From assembly GCA_013054445.1 (NCBI GenBank), contig JAAMPI010001113.1:1-19563 (forward strand): DNA of 19,563 bases, in the 5' to 3' direction. The stretch comes from Cudoniella acicularis (lineage: Eukaryota > Ascomycota > Leotiomycetes > Helotiales > Helotiaceae). Numbering within the stretch: position 1 is the stretch's first letter; each line of letters begins with the position of its first letter. Both the position numbers and the translations under genes were made by a program. The notes under the pieces were generated by a model. The model saw only the letters and a program-made list of their open reading frames with translations, was not told where the DNA came from and ran no database searches. This document shows positions 18,860-19,563 of the stretch, piece after piece.

Positions 18860-19563
18860 CTTTCGTTGCTAACATCTCAAATCAGCAGACCTACTCACCT
18901 ACCTGTTTCTCCTCACCTGGGACCTGGTAGTACACCGAGAGATAGTGGTATCAACCCCTCCCCCTCACCGCATCCCCTCACCAACACCCGAATCTCACAG
19001 AAAAAATATATGAAATGGCGAGCCTCATCTACCTCACCCCGCCCCGCGGTCTAGACTCAAGCGAACGGTATATTCCGGATTTTTTCTCAGCAGGGTCGGG
19101 TCGGTCAAGGGAAACAGATAGTAGGTAGGTATATGAAAGACCTTATGAATCTCTCTTCACACTCGCCGCCGGCAGGTCCGCAAACGAGCGGAATTTATCC
19201 GACTCGTTCCTTCCGATGGATCGATTTCATCTATATTGCTGTACCTTCTCTTTTTCTCGGAAAGGAGGGGCCCGGTGGGTATCACGCGGGAAAAATTCAC
19301 GAAGTGTGAAGCGAAAGCGAAGATGAAGGTGAAACGGGGTTGAGGTGTTGGCAGGTGATCTTGATCTTGGTTGAGAAGGATGAGGTGGACGGGAGTGAGT
19401 TCTGAGTTGATTGATAAAGTATGGATGGAGGTGAGTTAGTGAGTGTTGGGCGAGGCGGGGACGAGAATCGATGGTGTTTGGGTGTATGCCAGGCAGGCCA
19501 GGTCTGGGCGTGCCCGTGCTCGTGCCCGTGCCCACGTGCGGGAATGGGGTTGGGCTTGGGAAG
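18860..19563 (+). other. Possible long 5' leader of a gene beyond the right edge, with short upstream ORFs
   Basis: No long open frame is credible here. An ATG at 19010 opens a 14-codon frame ending in TAG. An overlapping ATG at 19015, with A at -3, opens a 37-codon frame (MASLIYLTPPRGL start) ending at 19128. The second could be a first coding exon if a GTAGGT near 19121-19130 is a donor, but I could not find a continuing exon. The right end is repetitive (CGTGCC units near 19510-19530) with a CACGTG at 19533-19538. A minus-strand 102-codon frame (19227-19535) is low-complexity and probably spurious. Confidence 0.3.

Noticed and set aside
1..19563. tRNA or rRNA genes
   Set aside because: A look for the conserved GGTTCRANNCC box and for cloverleaf structure found nothing convincing, but no RNA search tool could be run.

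Overview
The window comes from a filamentous ascomycete (Pezizomycotina). The evidence is short introns of 46 to 64 nt with GTAAGN donors and CTAAC/CTAAT-like branch points, A-rich contexts before start codons, and a fungal-type EZH2 protein with a long disordered N-terminus. A PRC2 methyltransferase argues against lineages such as Aspergillus that have lost PRC2. A leotiomycete is my guess only; nothing in the sequence fixes the class.

Layout. (1) 420-2573, minus: a two-exon gene for a 699-residue fungal protein with weak ankyrin-like segments and two cysteine pairs. (2) 2574-7081: about 4.5 kb with no gene I can support. It holds simple repeats, a 34-bp homopyrimidine mirror repeat and the promoter side of the next gene. 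(3) 7082-10759, plus: the PRC2 H3K27 methyltransferase (EZH2/KMT6), four exons and 1170 residues, with CXC and SET domains complete. (4) 10760-11448: convergent intergenic spacer with a 32-bp perfect alternating purine-pyrimidine tract. (5) 11449-13015, minus: a class B flavin monooxygenase (Baeyer-Villiger type) whose frame is broken by one extra base in a run of eight A. (6) 13286-13770, plus: a decayed N-terminal fragment of a family 28 (sterol glucosyltransferase-like) glycosyltransferase, divergent from the monooxygenase. (7) 13771-18200: gene-poor, with a possible minus-strand relic of a repeat-type fungal protein at about 16420-17260. (8) 18200-19563: probably the promoter and leader of a gene lying to the right, with three TGA(C/G)TCA sites, a TATA-like element and short upstream ORFs.

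The intact genes form no obvious pathway: one is a chromatin enzyme and one an ankyrin-like protein of unknown role. The broken monooxygenase and the glycosyltransferase relic may be the last pieces of a lost oxidation and glycosylation locus. I found no convincing new multi-gene system. The best leads are the monooxygenase frameshift, the glycosyltransferase relic, a lysine at the EZH2 Tyr641 position, and the non-B-DNA tracts.
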